From the NCBI GenBank assembly GCA_947172645.1, contig CAMWBY010000017.1, forward strand, positions 1-64,000: a DNA stretch of 64,000 nt, written 5' to 3'. Positions 8,964-18,620 of this stretch are shown piece after piece (the first letter of the stretch is position 1; every line of letters begins with the position of its first letter). The notes under the pieces were generated by a model. The model was not told where the DNA came from. It saw only the letters and a list, made by a program, of their open reading frames with translations, and ran no database searches. Position numbers and translations under genes: made by a program. Origin of the DNA: an uncultured Lachnospiraceae bacterium (GTDB taxonomy: Bacteria; Bacillota; Clostridia; Lachnospirales; Lachnospiraceae).

Positions 8964-9815
8964 TTACGATTTCTGGATAATAGAAAGCTGCGTAGAGTCT
9001 AAAAACTCCTGTATCAAATCTTTCGTGCGGTCAGGCGATTGATAGGGCTTACAGAAAGAAAAATCCTGTGACAAGTCATCAATATCTTCCATCGCATTTT
9101 TCACATCTACCATGGTCTGGATAGGGATTTCCCTTGCCGTTGTATAATCTAACTGCAACGGATTTATTCTATGCCTTTGTATCGCATAATTCACTCTGTC
9201 CTTACATTTACACCTACCGCCGCCATATTCCCCGCAATATTGTCCAAGAAAATCCGCCATTTTTTTGCGTATCCTGGAAAGCCGCTGACGGTACGCTTCC
9301 GGCGTCATCTCCAAAATATCCCCCGCAATACGGCTGTCAACTTTAAACATTGTTCCCAATATGAAGATACATCTGCTTTCTGTATCGAGACACTGCAGCA
9401 TCACATTGGTGCAGGACATTTTTAGTTCCTCCGCCAGAATATCCTTTTCCACATTCTGCGTTAAATCCGGTACATCCTGTATTTTTCCGCCTTCTATGTC
9501 CTCGCCATAATACTCAAAGCTCAACGGATAACGGGCAAACATATGCTTTTTATAATTTTTCAGATGGTTTACCGCAATGCTGAATACCCACGTTGTAAAC
9601 GAGCTGTCGCCCCTGAAAGAAGAAAGATGCGTAATCATTTTCAACAAAATATCCTGTGTGGCATCCTCCGCGTCTGCAAATGTGCCGAGCATACGCAAGG
9701 ATAAATTGAATACAATATCCTGTACCCCGGCGACAAGCGTTTCAAGGGCTTTTTTATCCCCTGCTGTCGCTTTATTAACCAGAGACTGTAATTCTTCATT
9801 TGTGTTTTTATTCAT
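8964..9815 (-). CDS. ECF-like RNA polymerase sigma factor with a C-terminal Cys-containing extension
   Basis: 283 residues. Region 2 (AEDATQDILLKMITHLSSFRG) and the region 4 helix-turn-helix (SRIAGDILEMTPEAYRQRLSRIRKKM) occupy residues 1-190. Typical ECF factors end there; this one goes on for about 90 residues, starting with the Cys-rich CGEYGGGRCKCKDRVNYA. The extension could bind metal or act as a built-in regulator (inference); no separate anti-sigma gene is adjacent. The downstream partner is DUF2461. Ribosome site AGGAGG about 10 nt before the ATG. Confidence 0.88.
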   Translation of the reverse strand: MNKNTNEELQSLVNKATAGDKKALETLVAGVQDIVFNLSLRMLGTFADAEDATQDILLKMITHLSSFRGDSSFTTWVFSIAVNHLKNYKKHMFARYPLSFEYYGEDIEGGKIQDVPDLTQNVEKDILAEELKMSCTNVMLQCLDTESRCIFILGTMFKVDSRIAGDILEMTPEAYRQRLSRIRKKMADFLGQYCGEYGGGRCKCKDRVNYAIQRHRINPLQLDYTTAREIPIQTMVDVKNAMEDIDDLSQDFSFCKPYQSPDRTKDLIQEFLDSTQLSIIQKS

Positions 9816-9906
9816 ATATTCTTACCTCCTCCTGTTTAGTTAGACAACTTTCCTTTATCTGTGTGACAGCAAAGCAATCAATTTTTTAAATAATTTTCCT
9901 ATACAA

Positions 9907-9956
9907 AAGAGCCTTTGCAAATCCAGGGCATCCGCCCTTCTTCGCAAAAGCTCCTT
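9907..9956 (-). terminator. Terminator after the chemoreceptor gene
   Basis: Minus strand AGGAGCTTTTGC pairs with GCAAAGGCTCTTTT with one bulge; the 3' side is T-rich. It lies just downstream of the chemoreceptor stop codon. Confidence 0.55.
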
Positions 9957-9991
9957 CATACACTGTTCATCACTAACTTAAACGCCTTGAT

Positions 9992-11977
9992 TTAAATACT
10001 AAACTTACCGATAATTTCGTCTAGCTGCCGGACAACTCCATCCAATTCATGCATGGACGAGCTGATATTGTTCATCTGAACATTCTGGTCTTCCACCCTG
10101 CTGTTCACTTCCTGGCTAGCTGCCGAAAGCTCCTGTGTCTCGCTGGATATACCGGAGAACGTGTCCACAATCTCATTCTTGTTCATATTCAACGTGTCAA
10201 CAGCCCCCTCCAGTTCATTAATGTCGGTTCCCATGCTTGAGATATCGTCACTAATCCTCTGGAATGCGCCCTGAGTCTCTTCCATGGCTCCCATACAATC
10301 GGTGGTCGTCTCCTGAATCTCTCCGATTTGTCCGCTGACATTCTTAATCTCATTCTGTATCTCTGTAATAATCTGGTTAATGTTCTGCGTCGCCAAAGTA
10401 GTCTGTCCTGCAAGCTGTCCTATTTCCTCTGCAACTACCGCAAACCCGCGTCCTGCCTCGCCTGCCCTGGCCGCCTCAATGGACGCGTTCAACGCAAGAA
10501 GTGATGTCTGAGTCGCAATCTCACTGATAGTCTTGCTGATACCGTCAATAGAAACCGATTTCTGTGACAAGCTGTTGGCAGACTCATATGTAATATCCTG
10601 CATCTCACGGCTCTGGTTAATCTTCTCAGACAAAATTCCGACCGTATGCATTCCGTCGTTACACTGTTGGACAGCCGCATTTGCAACTTCGTTCATCTGT
10701 TCCATCTTCTCGGCAACCTGCGCCAGTCTGTCCGCGAAGTCAGCCAAATTTGTATTCGCAACCTGCGTCTGCTGCGCTACATCATCAATGGCCAGTACAA
10801 TTTGTCCGACCGTATCTTTTACGGACTCATTGTTAGAAACTGTACTCTCCACAGCATCTTCCACATTCTCAAACTGTCTTCTCAGAATGCCGGAAGCATC
10901 CATCATCTGTTGGACAATCTCATTGAGTGTACGCCGCAGTTCCTGAACCGCACGGTCCATAACGGATATTTCATCTTTACGCTGCGTGTTGGCCGCGCTC
11001 TCCTTCACCTGGAGCTTCAACTCTCTTAATTCCGTAACTTCCTTCTGCATTGCCAGAATCGGCTTCGAAAGCGTTCCGCTGAACACTGCCACCACAAAGG
11101 CCGCTATCACTGCGGAGACAGCCATAACCAACACAGCAAATTTCAGAAGCTGAACTACCACCTGGTCATAAACTGCTGCCGGCGTAACAACGACTATATT
11201 CCATCCGCTTGTTCCGACCGCCCTTGCATGCAGATATTTTTCCTCACCGTCATAGTCCGTCATCCTCTCCCCGGTGCTGATTGCATTGACATAAGCGCCG
11301 TCCAAGACGTCTTTCATTCTATGCGTTTCCGCCTCGCTTGATATAAACTCTTCGTTCTGGTGCATCAGAATGGAACCTGAATTATTTACAAGGAATGCAT
11401 AACTGCCGTCGGAAGTATCCACTGCCTCATCCAGCATACTAAACAGAACCGGGAGCTGTAAGTCCATACTGATAACGCCCGTGCTGCCGTCTTTCAGTGT
11501 AAATTTCCGTCCAATCGGAACTACCATATTGCCAGTGATGGCATCCAGGAAAGGGTCGCTGCATACCTTCTCCTCGGACTCAATCGCTCCCTTATACCAT
11601 GGGCGTTCCAGGCAAGACCAGCCTTCCTCCGGAATCCATCCCGCGCCGTCATAATACTCCCCGTCGGAAAAAGCCACATAAATATCTGTCGTATTATCAT
11701 TAGCCTCCGTCAGCGCCTGCAGAAAATCCCACAGCCTCTGCTTGTCAATCTGCTCCTGCGCATCCATGTACACATTGACCGTATCGATTACCGAGGAATT
11801 TCCTTCCAGCCATTCACTGACTTTCGTAGCATAATATTCCGCTGCCAATGAATACTGTTTGTTATTCATGTCCGCAATCCGGTTCTTGGCAACCGTCAAT
11901 ATACACAGGATTGCAACCAACATACATCCGATACAAATAACGGAAAAGAATGTGGTCAGTTTCGCCCTAATCTTCAT
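9992..11977 (-). CDS. Methyl-accepting chemotaxis protein with a dCache-type sensor
   Basis: 661 residues from the preferred ATG, which follows GGAGGTAGGGGT; the track start nine codons upstream has no such site. Order: membrane helix about 10-30, a large extracellular double-Cache sensor (about 35-270, with [15 protein letters not shown] and DVSGSGSI-like strands), second membrane helix about 275-300, HAMP-like linker, and the cytoplasmic signalling hairpin with the tip [15 protein letters not shown]. It would signal through CheA/CheW to flagella; none of those genes is in this window. Confidence 0.93.
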   Translation of the reverse strand: MKIRAKLTTFFSVICIGCMLVAILCILTVAKNRIADMNNKQYSLAAEYYATKVSEWLEGNSSVIDTVNVYMDAQEQIDKQRLWDFLQALTEANDNTTDIYVAFSDGEYYDGAGWIPEEGWSCLERPWYKGAIESEEKVCSDPFLDAITGNMVVPIGRKFTLKDGSTGVISMDLQLPVLFSMLDEAVDTSDGSYAFLVNNSGSILMHQNEEFISSEAETHRMKDVLDGAYVNAISTGERMTDYDGEEKYLHARAVGTSGWNIVVVTPAAVYDQVVVQLLKFAVLVMAVSAVIAAFVVAVFSGTLSKPILAMQKEVTELRELKLQVKESAANTQRKDEISVMDRAVQELRRTLNEIVQQMMDASGILRRQFENVEDAVESTVSNNESVKDTVGQIVLAIDDVAQQTQVANTNLADFADRLAQVAEKMEQMNEVANAAVQQCNDGMHTVGILSEKINQSREMQDITYESANSLSQKSVSIDGISKTISEIATQTSLLALNASIEAARAGEAGRGFAVVAEEIGQLAGQTTLATQNINQIITEIQNEIKNVSGQIGEIQETTTDCMGAMEETQGAFQRISDDISSMGTDINELEGAVDTLNMNKNEIVDTFSGISSETQELSAASQEVNSRVEDQNVQMNNISSSMHELDGVVRQLDEIIGKFSI

Positions 11978-11996
11978 ACCCCTACCTCCATAAAAA

Positions 11997-12036
11997 ACGA
12001 GCACAGCTCGTTTGCGAGTTCCGCTTCGCGAACTCG
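11997..12036 (-). promoter_or_regulatory. Tandem hairpins in the chemoreceptor leader, the second terminator-like
   Basis: Minus strand: CGAGTTC/GAACTCG hairpin (12015-12036), then ACGAGC-TGT-GCTCGT (11997-12011) followed directly by TTTTTTA and the GGAGG ribosome site. The second hairpin plus T-run has the form of an intrinsic terminator placed just before the ribosome site, as in an attenuator. A near copy of this hairpin occurs at 23459-23480. Confidence 0.45.
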
Positions 12037-12062
12037 AATAGTCCGAGAACTTTCCTATAAGT

Positions 12063-12101
12063 TAAAAAAAATTTGCACAAGAGCTTGCCAATCTCTCGCG
12101 C
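12063..12101 (-). terminator. Terminator of the NlpC/P60 gene
   Basis: Minus strand GCGCGAGAG pairs with CTCTTGTGC (two G-T wobbles) and is followed by eight T residues, directly after the NlpC/P60 stop. Confidence 0.75.
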
Positions 12102-12144
12102 TTGTTACTATTGTACTAAACCCCCTTCAAAAAATCAATGTTTT

Positions 12145-13473
12145 TTAAACAATTCTCCTAACTGTAATAATACTCCGGTATGTGGCGGAGGTAATCTTAA
12201 TTCCTGACCGCTCTGTACTGGCATGTACAATCTGTCCGTTTCCAATATAAATACCTACATGCCCGCCATAGTAAATGATGTCTCCCGGCTGCGCCTCTGA
12301 ATAGGACACCGACTTGCCCGCCCCCGACTGCGCGTAGGAACTTCTCGGAAGCGAATAGCCAAACGCCTGGTAGACTGCCATCACGAACCCTGAACAATCC
12401 GCCCCATTTGTCAGGCTCGTTCCTCCTGCCACATAAGGACTTCCAATATACTTGCACGCAAAATCCGCTATCTGCTGCCCTTTCCCACCTCCGGAGGAAG
12501 AAGGCTTTGGCGTCTCCTCCTTGTCTTCTTTACTGTCTGAGGAATCATCATCGGAATCTTCGTCATCGTCCCTGTCATCATTGTGGTCCGAATCCCTGTC
12601 TGCCTCCTCGGCTTCCCGCTGCGCCGCCAACAGCGCCTCCTGTTCTGCTTTCTTGCGCTCCTCTTCCTCTCTGCGCCTGCGCTCTTCCTCTTCCCTGCGC
12701 TTACGCTCCTCTTCCTCCAACTTCCTGATTTGTGCCGTCTCCTGCTTGATTCTGGCCGTGTAAGCCGCCGCTTCCTGTTTTGCCTTGGCGAGCATAACCG
12801 TGTAATTCTCATACTCCTTCTGCTTCTGCTCAAGAACCTCTTCCACATAGGCCTGCTCCTCTTCCAGTTCTGTCTGGGAAGTGATAAGCTCGGACTTCTC
12901 CTCTTCCAGCCTGTCCTGCAGCTCAGCCACCTGCTGCACTACGGCCTCATATTCGTCAAGAAGTCTCCTGTCATACTCATAAAGCTCTTCCACATAACTG
13001 GCCTTATTCATCATATCGCCCATGCTCGTCGCGCCGAAGAACATCTGCAAATAAGAAGTATCCCCCTTTTCATACATAAATTGGATACGGATTTTCATGG
13101 ACTCATACTGCTCGTCCTTGTCCGCCACCGCCGCTTCATATTCAACCTGTGTCTGCGCAATATCTTCTTCCTTATCTTCTATGGCTTCCTTAATCAAATT
13201 GATATCCGTCAGCAGCGCCACCATTTCCGAGTCCAGTTCCTCAATCTCGCCTCCAATGTCCGCCTGCGCCCCTTTGTAGCCGGCAATCTGTTGGTTGACA
13301 TTGTTAAGCTGTGACTGGCTGTTCTTTATATCCTTCTGCAAATCAGAAATAGTGGTGGCTGCCACCGGGTCCGCCACTAATAAAAATAATATGAAAGACA
13401 TTGCTATGCACAGCGCCTGCGTGCATCTTCTTCTCATCCCGCTGTATCTCATTACCGTTATAAAACCTTCCAA
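12145..13473 (-). CDS. Coiled-coil NlpC/P60 peptidoglycan hydrolase
   Basis: 442 residues. A signal-peptide-like hydrophobic stretch (about 18-38, ending VAAT) precedes a long coiled coil (40-270) of the PcsB/CwlO type, a very charged KRR/E-rich and Asp/Ser-rich linker (270-325), and a C-terminal NlpC/P60 domain. The catalytic Cys (GADCSGF), His (HVGIYIG) and third polar residue (IVHAS) are present, so an active D,L-endopeptidase of cell-wall peptides is expected, with the coil probably controlling its activity. The start is uncertain: TTG at 13473 has a weak AGGG site, ATG at 13452 is an alternative. Confidence 0.92.
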   Translation of the reverse strand: MEGFITVMRYSGMRRRCTQALCIAMSFILFLLVADPVAATTISDLQKDIKNSQSQLNNVNQQIAGYKGAQADIGGEIEELDSEMVALLTDINLIKEAIEDKEEDIAQTQVEYEAAVADKDEQYESMKIRIQFMYEKGDTSYLQMFFGATSMGDMMNKASYVEELYEYDRRLLDEYEAVVQQVAELQDRLEEEKSELITSQTELEEEQAYVEEVLEQKQKEYENYTVMLAKAKQEAAAYTARIKQETAQIRKLEEEERKRREEEERRRREEEERKKAEQEALLAAQREAEEADRDSDHNDDRDDDEDSDDDSSDSKEDKEETPKPSSSGGGKGQQIADFACKYIGSPYVAGGTSLTNGADCSGFVMAVYQAFGYSLPRSSYAQSGAGKSVSYSEAQPGDIIYYGGHVGIYIGNGQIVHASTERSGIKITSATYRSIITVRRIV

Positions 13474-13543
13474 TCAATCCCTAACTGCATAGGGGATACA
13501 AACATTACACGACATCGTTCTTCTTTTTGACCCTCCATCACTT

Positions 13544-14944
13544 CTATAATTCGCAGTTTTTGACCGTCCTCGGGAAGGGAACAACATCCCTGATATTGCC
13601 CATGCCAGTCAGATACATAACGCATCTCTCGAATCCAAGCCCGAATCCTGCATGACGCGCGGAACCATACTTTCTAAGGTCAAGATAGAATCTGTAGTCC
13701 TCCTTATTCAGTCCAAGCTCTTCCATCCTCTTTTCAAGCAGCTCCAAATTATCCTCCCTCTGGCTTCCTCCAATAATCTCGCCAATCCCGGGCACAAGAC
13801 AATCCATCGCCGCCACAGTCTTTCCGTCATCATTTAGCTTCATGTAGAAAGCCTTGATTTCTTTCGGATAATCAGTCACGAATACAGGCCTTTTGAATTC
13901 CTGCTCAGTCAAATATCTCTCGTGTTCGGTCTGCAAATCGCAGCCCCAGGATACTTTATACTCAAACTCGTCATTGTGCTTCTCAAGAATACTGATTGCG
14001 TCCGTATACGTCACATGGGCGAAATCAGAATTGAGTACATGATTCAAGCGCTCAATCAGCCCCTTATCCACAAACTGGTTAAAGAAGTTCATTTCCTCCG
14101 GCGCATTCTCAAGCACATAACGGATAACATGCTTTAACATCGCTTCCGCAAGCATCATATCGTCGGTGAGGTCTGCAAATGCAATCTCCGGCTCAATCAT
14201 CCAAAACTCTGCCGCATGTCTTGTCGTGTTGGAATTTTCCGCACGGAATGTAGGCCCGAAGGTATAGACATTCTTAAATGCAAATGCATATGTCTCCACA
14301 TTTAACTGTCCGCTCACTGTCAGATTGGTAGGTTTCCCGAAGAAATCCTGGCTGTAATCCACCTGTCCGTCTTCCGTCATAGGCAAATTGTTTAAATCAA
14401 GCGTGGTCACCTGGAACATTTCCCCCGCACCCTCGCAATCGCTTCCCGTGATGATGGGCGTATGCACATACACAAACCCTCTCTCCTGGAAAAAGGTGTG
14501 GATTGCGTAAGCAATCAAAGAGCGCACACGGAACGTCGCCTGGAAAGTATTCGTGCGCGGCCTTAAATGGGAAACCGTCCTGAGATATTCAAAGCTGTGC
14601 CGTTTCTTCTGCAGCGGGTAGTCGGCCGTGGACTCGCCTTCCACGATAATCTCCGCCGCCTGCATCTCGAATGCCTGCTTGGCCTGGGGCGTTGCCACAA
14701 TCCGTCCCTTCGCCACGATTGCCGAACCGACATTCAATTTAGAAACCATCCCGAAGTTCTCCAGGGTATCGTTGTACACTATCTGGAGCGGCTCAAAGAA
14801 AGTGCCGTCATTCAGGACAATAAACCCAAAAGTCTTGGAATCCCTAATGCTGCGCACCCATCCGCCGACTGTCACTTCTTTGTCAATGTAATTATCTGTA
14901 CTACGGTACAGCTCCCTGATGTCTGTCAGATTCATACTGTTCAT
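13544..14944 (-). CDS. asnS: Asparaginyl-tRNA synthetase
   Basis: 466 residues, the normal length of bacterial AsnS. N-terminal OB-fold anticodon-binding domain ([24 protein letters not shown]), class II motif 2 ([22 protein letters not shown]) and motif 3 ([15 protein letters not shown]). The AsnRS-type reading of motif 2, with NTTRH, separates it from AspRS. It charges tRNA-Asn directly. Ribosome site AGGAG upstream of the ATG. Confidence 0.97.
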   Translation of the reverse strand: MNSMNLTDIRELYRSTDNYIDKEVTVGGWVRSIRDSKTFGFIVLNDGTFFEPLQIVYNDTLENFGMVSKLNVGSAIVAKGRIVATPQAKQAFEMQAAEIIVEGESTADYPLQKKRHSFEYLRTVSHLRPRTNTFQATFRVRSLIAYAIHTFFQERGFVYVHTPIITGSDCEGAGEMFQVTTLDLNNLPMTEDGQVDYSQDFFGKPTNLTVSGQLNVETYAFAFKNVYTFGPTFRAENSNTTRHAAEFWMIEPEIAFADLTDDMMLAEAMLKHVIRYVLENAPEEMNFFNQFVDKGLIERLNHVLNSDFAHVTYTDAISILEKHNDEFEYKVSWGCDLQTEHERYLTEQEFKRPVFVTDYPKEIKAFYMKLNDDGKTVAAMDCLVPGIGEIIGGSQREDNLELLEKRMEELGLNKEDYRFYLDLRKYGSARHAGFGLGFERCVMYLTGMGNIRDVVPFPRTVKNCEL

Positions 14945-15022
14945 TCTGCTCTTCTCTCCTTTTATCCCTTAATCTTTAATAGGCGTTTGCAAAACGCCAA
15001 AACCCTGTTTCAAAACAATCCG

Positions 15023-16144
15023 TTAATCTTCTATAACAGATGTCATCTGGATATCGCCGTTCTCCTTCAGGAAGTCCAGGACATTCTTCTCCATAAGCTG
15101 CTCTTTGAGCATCTCCACGTCGTTGCTCTTCCTGTACTCTTCCTCGGAATCATAGTGATAGGCTTCCACTCTGTCGGCAATCTCTTCCTGCACCTGCTCA
15201 TCCGTAGGATTAAGCCCCTCCGCGTCTGCAATCGCCTGAAGCATAATATACTGCTGCGCTGCTTTGCGGGCGTCCGCCTGGAACTGCGATTCATATGCCT
15301 CTACGGTCATTCCCCCATAAGTCTGCATATATGCCGCAAGGGTCATGCCCTGTATGGCCGCCTCCGTGGTCAACGCATCTTTCAGGTTCTGCTTAAAACG
15401 CTCCACCATCTCGGCAGGCGGCTCCTTAAAGGTGCAGTCCACCATAACTTTATCCGCCAATGTAGTCTCGATGGTGCTTTCATAAATCTGTGTTGCACGC
15501 TCATAGAGCGTATCGTATGAATAATCCTGCAATTCCTTCCACGTCTTGCAGTCTTCGATGCCCAGGGACGCTATAAAATCATCCGTCGGCTGGGGCGTAA
15601 TGGGCCTGACAATCCGGTTGACTGTGACATCAAATACTACCGGCGCGCCCGACAGGTCAGGATTTACTTTGTATGGGTCAGGAAACGCCAGGTTTAAAGA
15701 CACGGTCTCGCCCACATCCACACCGACAAGCCCTTCTTCAAACCCGTCAATAAATTGCCCGGAGCCGATTGTCAGGTCGGTTCCCTTTCCTGTGCCGCCT
15801 TCAAAAGGCTCGCCGTCAAGATATCCCACGAAATCAATATTCGCCGTATCGCCAATCTCCACCGTAGTAATATACTCCGGAAGAATATAATACTCAATGT
15901 ACAAATCTACCAGTTCGTCTTCCACGGACGGCTCTGGCGCCGCCGCCTCAATACCAAGATAATTGCCCAGCGTCACATAATCGGCGGCCTTGATGTCGCT
16001 CAAATATTTCTTGCTTCCGCAGCCGGTTAGGACAGATGCCAGTATAAGCACGGCCGTCAGGGCAGATGCTTTCTTGGAAGCAATCTTCTTCATCCTTCCT
16101 GCATCGCTGTTCCCTTCCATTGTATTTTTACCTGTATTTTCCAT
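15023..16144 (-). CDS. Lipoprotein with FKBP and trigger-factor C-terminal domains
   Basis: 373 residues from the ATG that follows GGGGG (the track's upstream extension lacks a ribosome site). A short basic N terminus and a hydrophobic segment end in the lipobox VLTGC, so it is exported and lipidated. The next part is an FKBP-type prolyl isomerase domain (DFVGYLDGEPFEGGTGK, GSGQFIDGFEEGLVG, DVTVNRI) followed by a helical region like the C-terminal chaperone domain of trigger factor. The ribosome-binding N domain of trigger factor is absent. It is probably an extracytoplasmic folding factor (inference). Confidence 0.87.
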   Translation of the reverse strand: MENTGKNTMEGNSDAGRMKKIASKKASALTAVLILASVLTGCGSKKYLSDIKAADYVTLGNYLGIEAAAPEPSVEDELVDLYIEYYILPEYITTVEIGDTANIDFVGYLDGEPFEGGTGKGTDLTIGSGQFIDGFEEGLVGVDVGETVSLNLAFPDPYKVNPDLSGAPVVFDVTVNRIVRPITPQPTDDFIASLGIEDCKTWKELQDYSYDTLYERATQIYESTIETTLADKVMVDCTFKEPPAEMVERFKQNLKDALTTEAAIQGMTLAAYMQTYGGMTVEAYESQFQADARKAAQQYIMLQAIADAEGLNPTDEQVQEEIADRVEAYHYDSEEEYRKSNDVEMLKEQLMEKNVLDFLKENGDIQMTSVIED

Positions 16145-16309
16145 AATATCCCCCATTCCTGCTTTGTCTGCGCATTTGGGAGCAAGCGCAAATCCACGCC
16201 TGCACGCCAGGGCCGCGCACAATGCCAGGCCCTCCCAAACACCTGAGCTTTATATTAACACAAATCCACCCTTCTTAAAAGAGTTTCTATCTACAATTAA
16301 GAAATCTCC

Positions 16310-16338
16310 TTGCTTAAAGCTTCAATCAATGATAAAAT
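16310..16338 (+). promoter_or_regulatory. Sigma-A promoter of the 158-residue membrane protein
   Basis: TTGCTT, 17-bp spacer, TAAAAT, about 34 nt upstream of the ATG at 16372. Confidence 0.6.
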
Positions 16339-16371
16339 ATGGAATGCAATAGTATGTTCGGAGGTAGCCCC

Positions 16372-16848
16372 ATGAATACAGTGACAATTGTTTTGCTGGT
16401 CATTCTGGCAGTCTTAACCATTGCCGTAGTCACCTTATATTTCCTCGGCAAAAGGGCGCAGAAGAAACAGGAAGAACAGCAGGCACAAATCGATGCCATG
16501 AAACAGACCGTTTCTATGCTGATTATTGACAAGAAACGCATGAAGCTCAAAGACGCCGGGCTTCCCCAGATGGTCATTGACCAGACGCCGAAGTGGCTGC
16601 GCGGTTCCAAACTTCCCGTTGTCAAGGCTAAGGTTGGCCCGCAAATCATGACTCTAATCTGCGAAGAGAAGATTTTTGATTCTATACCGGTCAAGAAAGA
16701 AGTCAAAGCCGTCGTCAGCGGCATCTATATCACAGGCGTGAAAGGCCTGCATGGTAAACCGGTTATCGTGGAACAGAAAAAAAAGAGCAAATTCAAACAG
16801 TTGGTTGAACGTGCCCAGGAGAAAGCCGGCGCTAAGCCTGTCAAGTAA
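16372..16848 (+). CDS. Small membrane-anchored protein of unknown function
   Basis: 158 residues from the ATG that follows GGAGGTAGCCCC; the ORF-track start eleven codons upstream has no ribosome site. One N-terminal membrane helix (about 3-24, TIVLLVILAVLTIAVVTLYF), a basic/Gln-rich stretch, then a soluble cytoplasmic domain with VKAKVGPQIMTLICEEKIFD and a Lys-rich tail. I do not recognise the family. It ends in a terminator shared with the convergent DUF1934 gene. Confidence 0.8.
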   Translation: MNTVTIVLLVILAVLTIAVVTLYFLGKRAQKKQEEQQAQIDAMKQTVSMLIIDKKRMKLKDAGLPQMVIDQTPKWLRGSKLPVVKAKVGPQIMTLICEEKIFDSIPVKKEVKAVVSGIYITGVKGLHGKPVIVEQKKKSKFKQLVERAQEKAGAKPVK

Positions 16849-16860
16849 CATAGTAAAAGA

Positions 16861-16911
16861 AAACAGCAGTTCCCTTAAATCTTTTGTTAATTTAAGGAAA
16901 AACTGCTGTTT
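16861..16911. terminator. Bidirectional terminator overlapping the end of the DUF1934 gene
   Basis: AAACAGCAGTT (16861-16871) pairs with AACTGCTGTTT (16901-16911), and the inner CCTTAAAT pairs with ATTTAAGG. The last eight or so codons of the DUF1934 gene lie inside the stem. Confidence 0.75.
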
Positions 16912-17342
16912 TGTTTTGAACAAACATCAATCCTGATATGGCATTCGGCCAAAAACTCGTAGTTGACATCCAACGAATAATCCACATCCACGGCAATATT
17001 GTCTTCTTTTTCTTCAATCTGTACCTTTTTCGTATCGATGCCTATCATAATCTGCCCGAAAGGAGTATTATAGTTCGTCAGGTTTTTCTTATTTTCCTGA
17101 AAAACCATATGTACGTTCACCAGTCCGTTTCTGGACAATTCGAGCATATTTTCACTAAATTTCAGCCTGTTCTTGGTAGGCTGTGCAAAGCCCTCCGTAA
17201 TCTCTTCATAGACCACATAATGTTTATCATTTCTCTTATAGTAATCACCCACCGTCACCATTTCGATTTTGTCGGCGTCTTCCTCACGTTGGTCGAACTG
17301 CAGCCCACGCAGCGTCAACAATACTTCCCGTGTCATATCCAT
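16887..17342 (-). CDS. DUF1934 (YwiB-like) protein
   Basis: About 151 residues from the ATG at 17342 (MDMTREVLLTLRGLQFD); the track's TTG start would overlap the murI stop. The family is a small lipocalin-like beta barrel of unknown function, often next to wall or tRNA-synthetase genes in Firmicutes. The visible core is DYYKRNDKHYVVYEEITEG, KNRLKFSENMLELSRNGLV and TPFGQIMIGIDT. It lies 17 nt downstream of murI on the same strand. Its C-terminal codons are embedded in the terminator stem. Confidence 0.82.
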   Translation of the reverse strand: MDMTREVLLTLRGLQFDQREEDADKIEMVTVGDYYKRNDKHYVVYEEITEGFAQPTKNRLKFSENMLELSRNGLVNVHMVFQENKKNLTNYNTPFGQIMIGIDTKKVQIEEKEDNIAVDVDYSLDVNYEFLAECHIRIDVCSKQNSSFSLN

Positions 17343-17359
17343 ACCTCTTATCCTTTTGG

Positions 17360-18205
17360 TCAATACTCATCAATATTAATTACTTTTGCCGACAGAATCC
17401 CATATGTAAGAATCGAATTGGCAAACCGCTGGAATTTATCCGCCGCATCGCTGACAAAGAATCTGTACAGCTCTCTTCCTGTGCCCAGTTCCGGCCTGTG
17501 CCCGCTCTCCAACCCTTTTTCCTGCAAAAGCCGCTTTAACTCCCGCGCGGTTTCATAGGCCGGATTCACCAGTGTCACCCCGTCCCCCATGATTCTGCCG
17601 ATGGCCGAGCGTATAATCGGGTAGTGGGTGCATCCGAGTATGAGCGTGTCAATCCCCACATCAATCAGCTCCGCCAGATATCTTCCCGCAATCTCATCCG
17701 TCACAGGGTCTTCCCACAGCCCTTCCTCCACCAACGGCACAAGCAACGGACACGCCTTGCTCAACACAGTGGCGCCCGGGTCTTTTTCTTTTATGTACCG
17801 GCTATATATGCCGCTTCCCACCGTGGCTTCTGTGGCAATGACGCCTATCCTGCCGTTTTTCGTTGCCCCAATCGCCGTCTTTGCTCCCGGTCTCACCACG
17901 TCCACCACCGGGATATCCACATCTTTCTCCAACTCGCCTAACGCACATGCACTGACACTGTTGCACGCCACCACAATCGCCTTCACCTCCTGGGTCTGCA
18001 GGAAGCGCACAATCTGCTTAGAGAACTTCGTAATCGTCTCCCGGGACTTGCTCCCATATGGCACCCGCGCCGTGTCTCCGAAATATACAATCCGCTCATT
18101 GGGAAGCTGCCGCATAATTTCCCTTGCCACGGTCAGCCCGCCCACTCCCGAATCAAAGACCCCAATAGGCCTGTTACACAATTCTTCTTTTTCACTCATC
18201 ACCAT
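17360..18205 (-). CDS. murI: Glutamate racemase
   Basis: About 281 residues. It makes D-glutamate for peptidoglycan. Motifs: GVFDSGVGGLTVAREI at the N terminus, GDTARVPYGSKS, the first catalytic Cys in VVACNSVSA and the second in LILGCTHYPII. The exact start is uncertain: the track uses TTG at 18217, while ATG at 18205 or 18199 is more natural. It is probably in one unit with the small membrane protein upstream and DUF1934 downstream. Confidence 0.95.
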   Translation of the reverse strand: MVMSEKEELCNRPIGVFDSGVGGLTVAREIMRQLPNERIVYFGDTARVPYGSKSRETITKFSKQIVRFLQTQEVKAIVVACNSVSACALGELEKDVDIPVVDVVRPGAKTAIGATKNGRIGVIATEATVGSGIYSRYIKEKDPGATVLSKACPLLVPLVEEGLWEDPVTDEIAGRYLAELIDVGIDTLILGCTHYPIIRSAIGRIMGDGVTLVNPAYETARELKRLLQEKGLESGHRPELGTGRELYRFFVSDAADKFQRFANSILTYGILSAKVINIDEY

Positions 18206-18238
18206 ACCATCTTTCAAACAAATCTCTATATTCCCTTT

Positions 18239-18520
18239 TCAGTCATACTCGTTCTTTTTCTCTTCTATCCATTCAAGCAGCCTGCTTCTGATGACGACTT
18301 CATCTCCGGACGCATCCAGTATACCGGAACAATCTGTCTGCTCCTCCACAATTTCCTGCCCTTTTTCCAGGATAACCTGTTCACAGGTGCCCTCCGTAAA
18401 ACACAATTCCGGGTATAAGACGCCCCACCACACAAAAGCCGACACACACAGGGCAGCCTTGCACGCCATACCGCTTAAATAAAAAGTCGAAAACCTCTGA
18501 TTGTTCCTTCTATTCCACAT
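18239..18520 (-). CDS. Small single-span membrane or secreted protein, unknown
   Basis: 93 residues starting at the ATG that follows AGGAG (8-nt spacing). The longer track ORF (139 residues) overlaps the GntR gene and has no ribosome site. A hydrophobic segment (about 15-38, ACKAALCVSAFVWWGVLYP) is followed by an acidic tail with two Cys residues (CFTEGTCEQ, TDCSG) and a charged end (LLEWIEEKKNEYD). Family not recognised. It lies between the GntR regulator and murI. Confidence 0.65.
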   Translation of the reverse strand: MWNRRNNQRFSTFYLSGMACKAALCVSAFVWWGVLYPELCFTEGTCEQVILEKGQEIVEEQTDCSGILDASGDEVVIRSRLLEWIEEKKNEYD

Positions 18521-18620
18521 TCCGCCACACTCCTGTTTCTTTGCACTGTATTCATAAGGAGTGTAACCGTTATGCAGATGTCTATACACTTTAATCCGAC
18601 ACTTTTTCCCGATTCGCGTC

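Noticed and set aside
12583-13314. 243-residue plus-strand ORF
   Set aside because: Antisense to the coiled-coil part of the NlpC/P60 gene; low-complexity Leu/Phe product that mirrors the Glu/Lys-rich coil.
14567-15520. 317-residue plus-strand ORF
   Set aside because: Antisense to asnS and the trigger-factor-like lipoprotein; no ribosome site, no recognisable domain.
17628-18482. 284-residue plus-strand ORF
   Set aside because: Shadow of murI and the small membrane protein gene.
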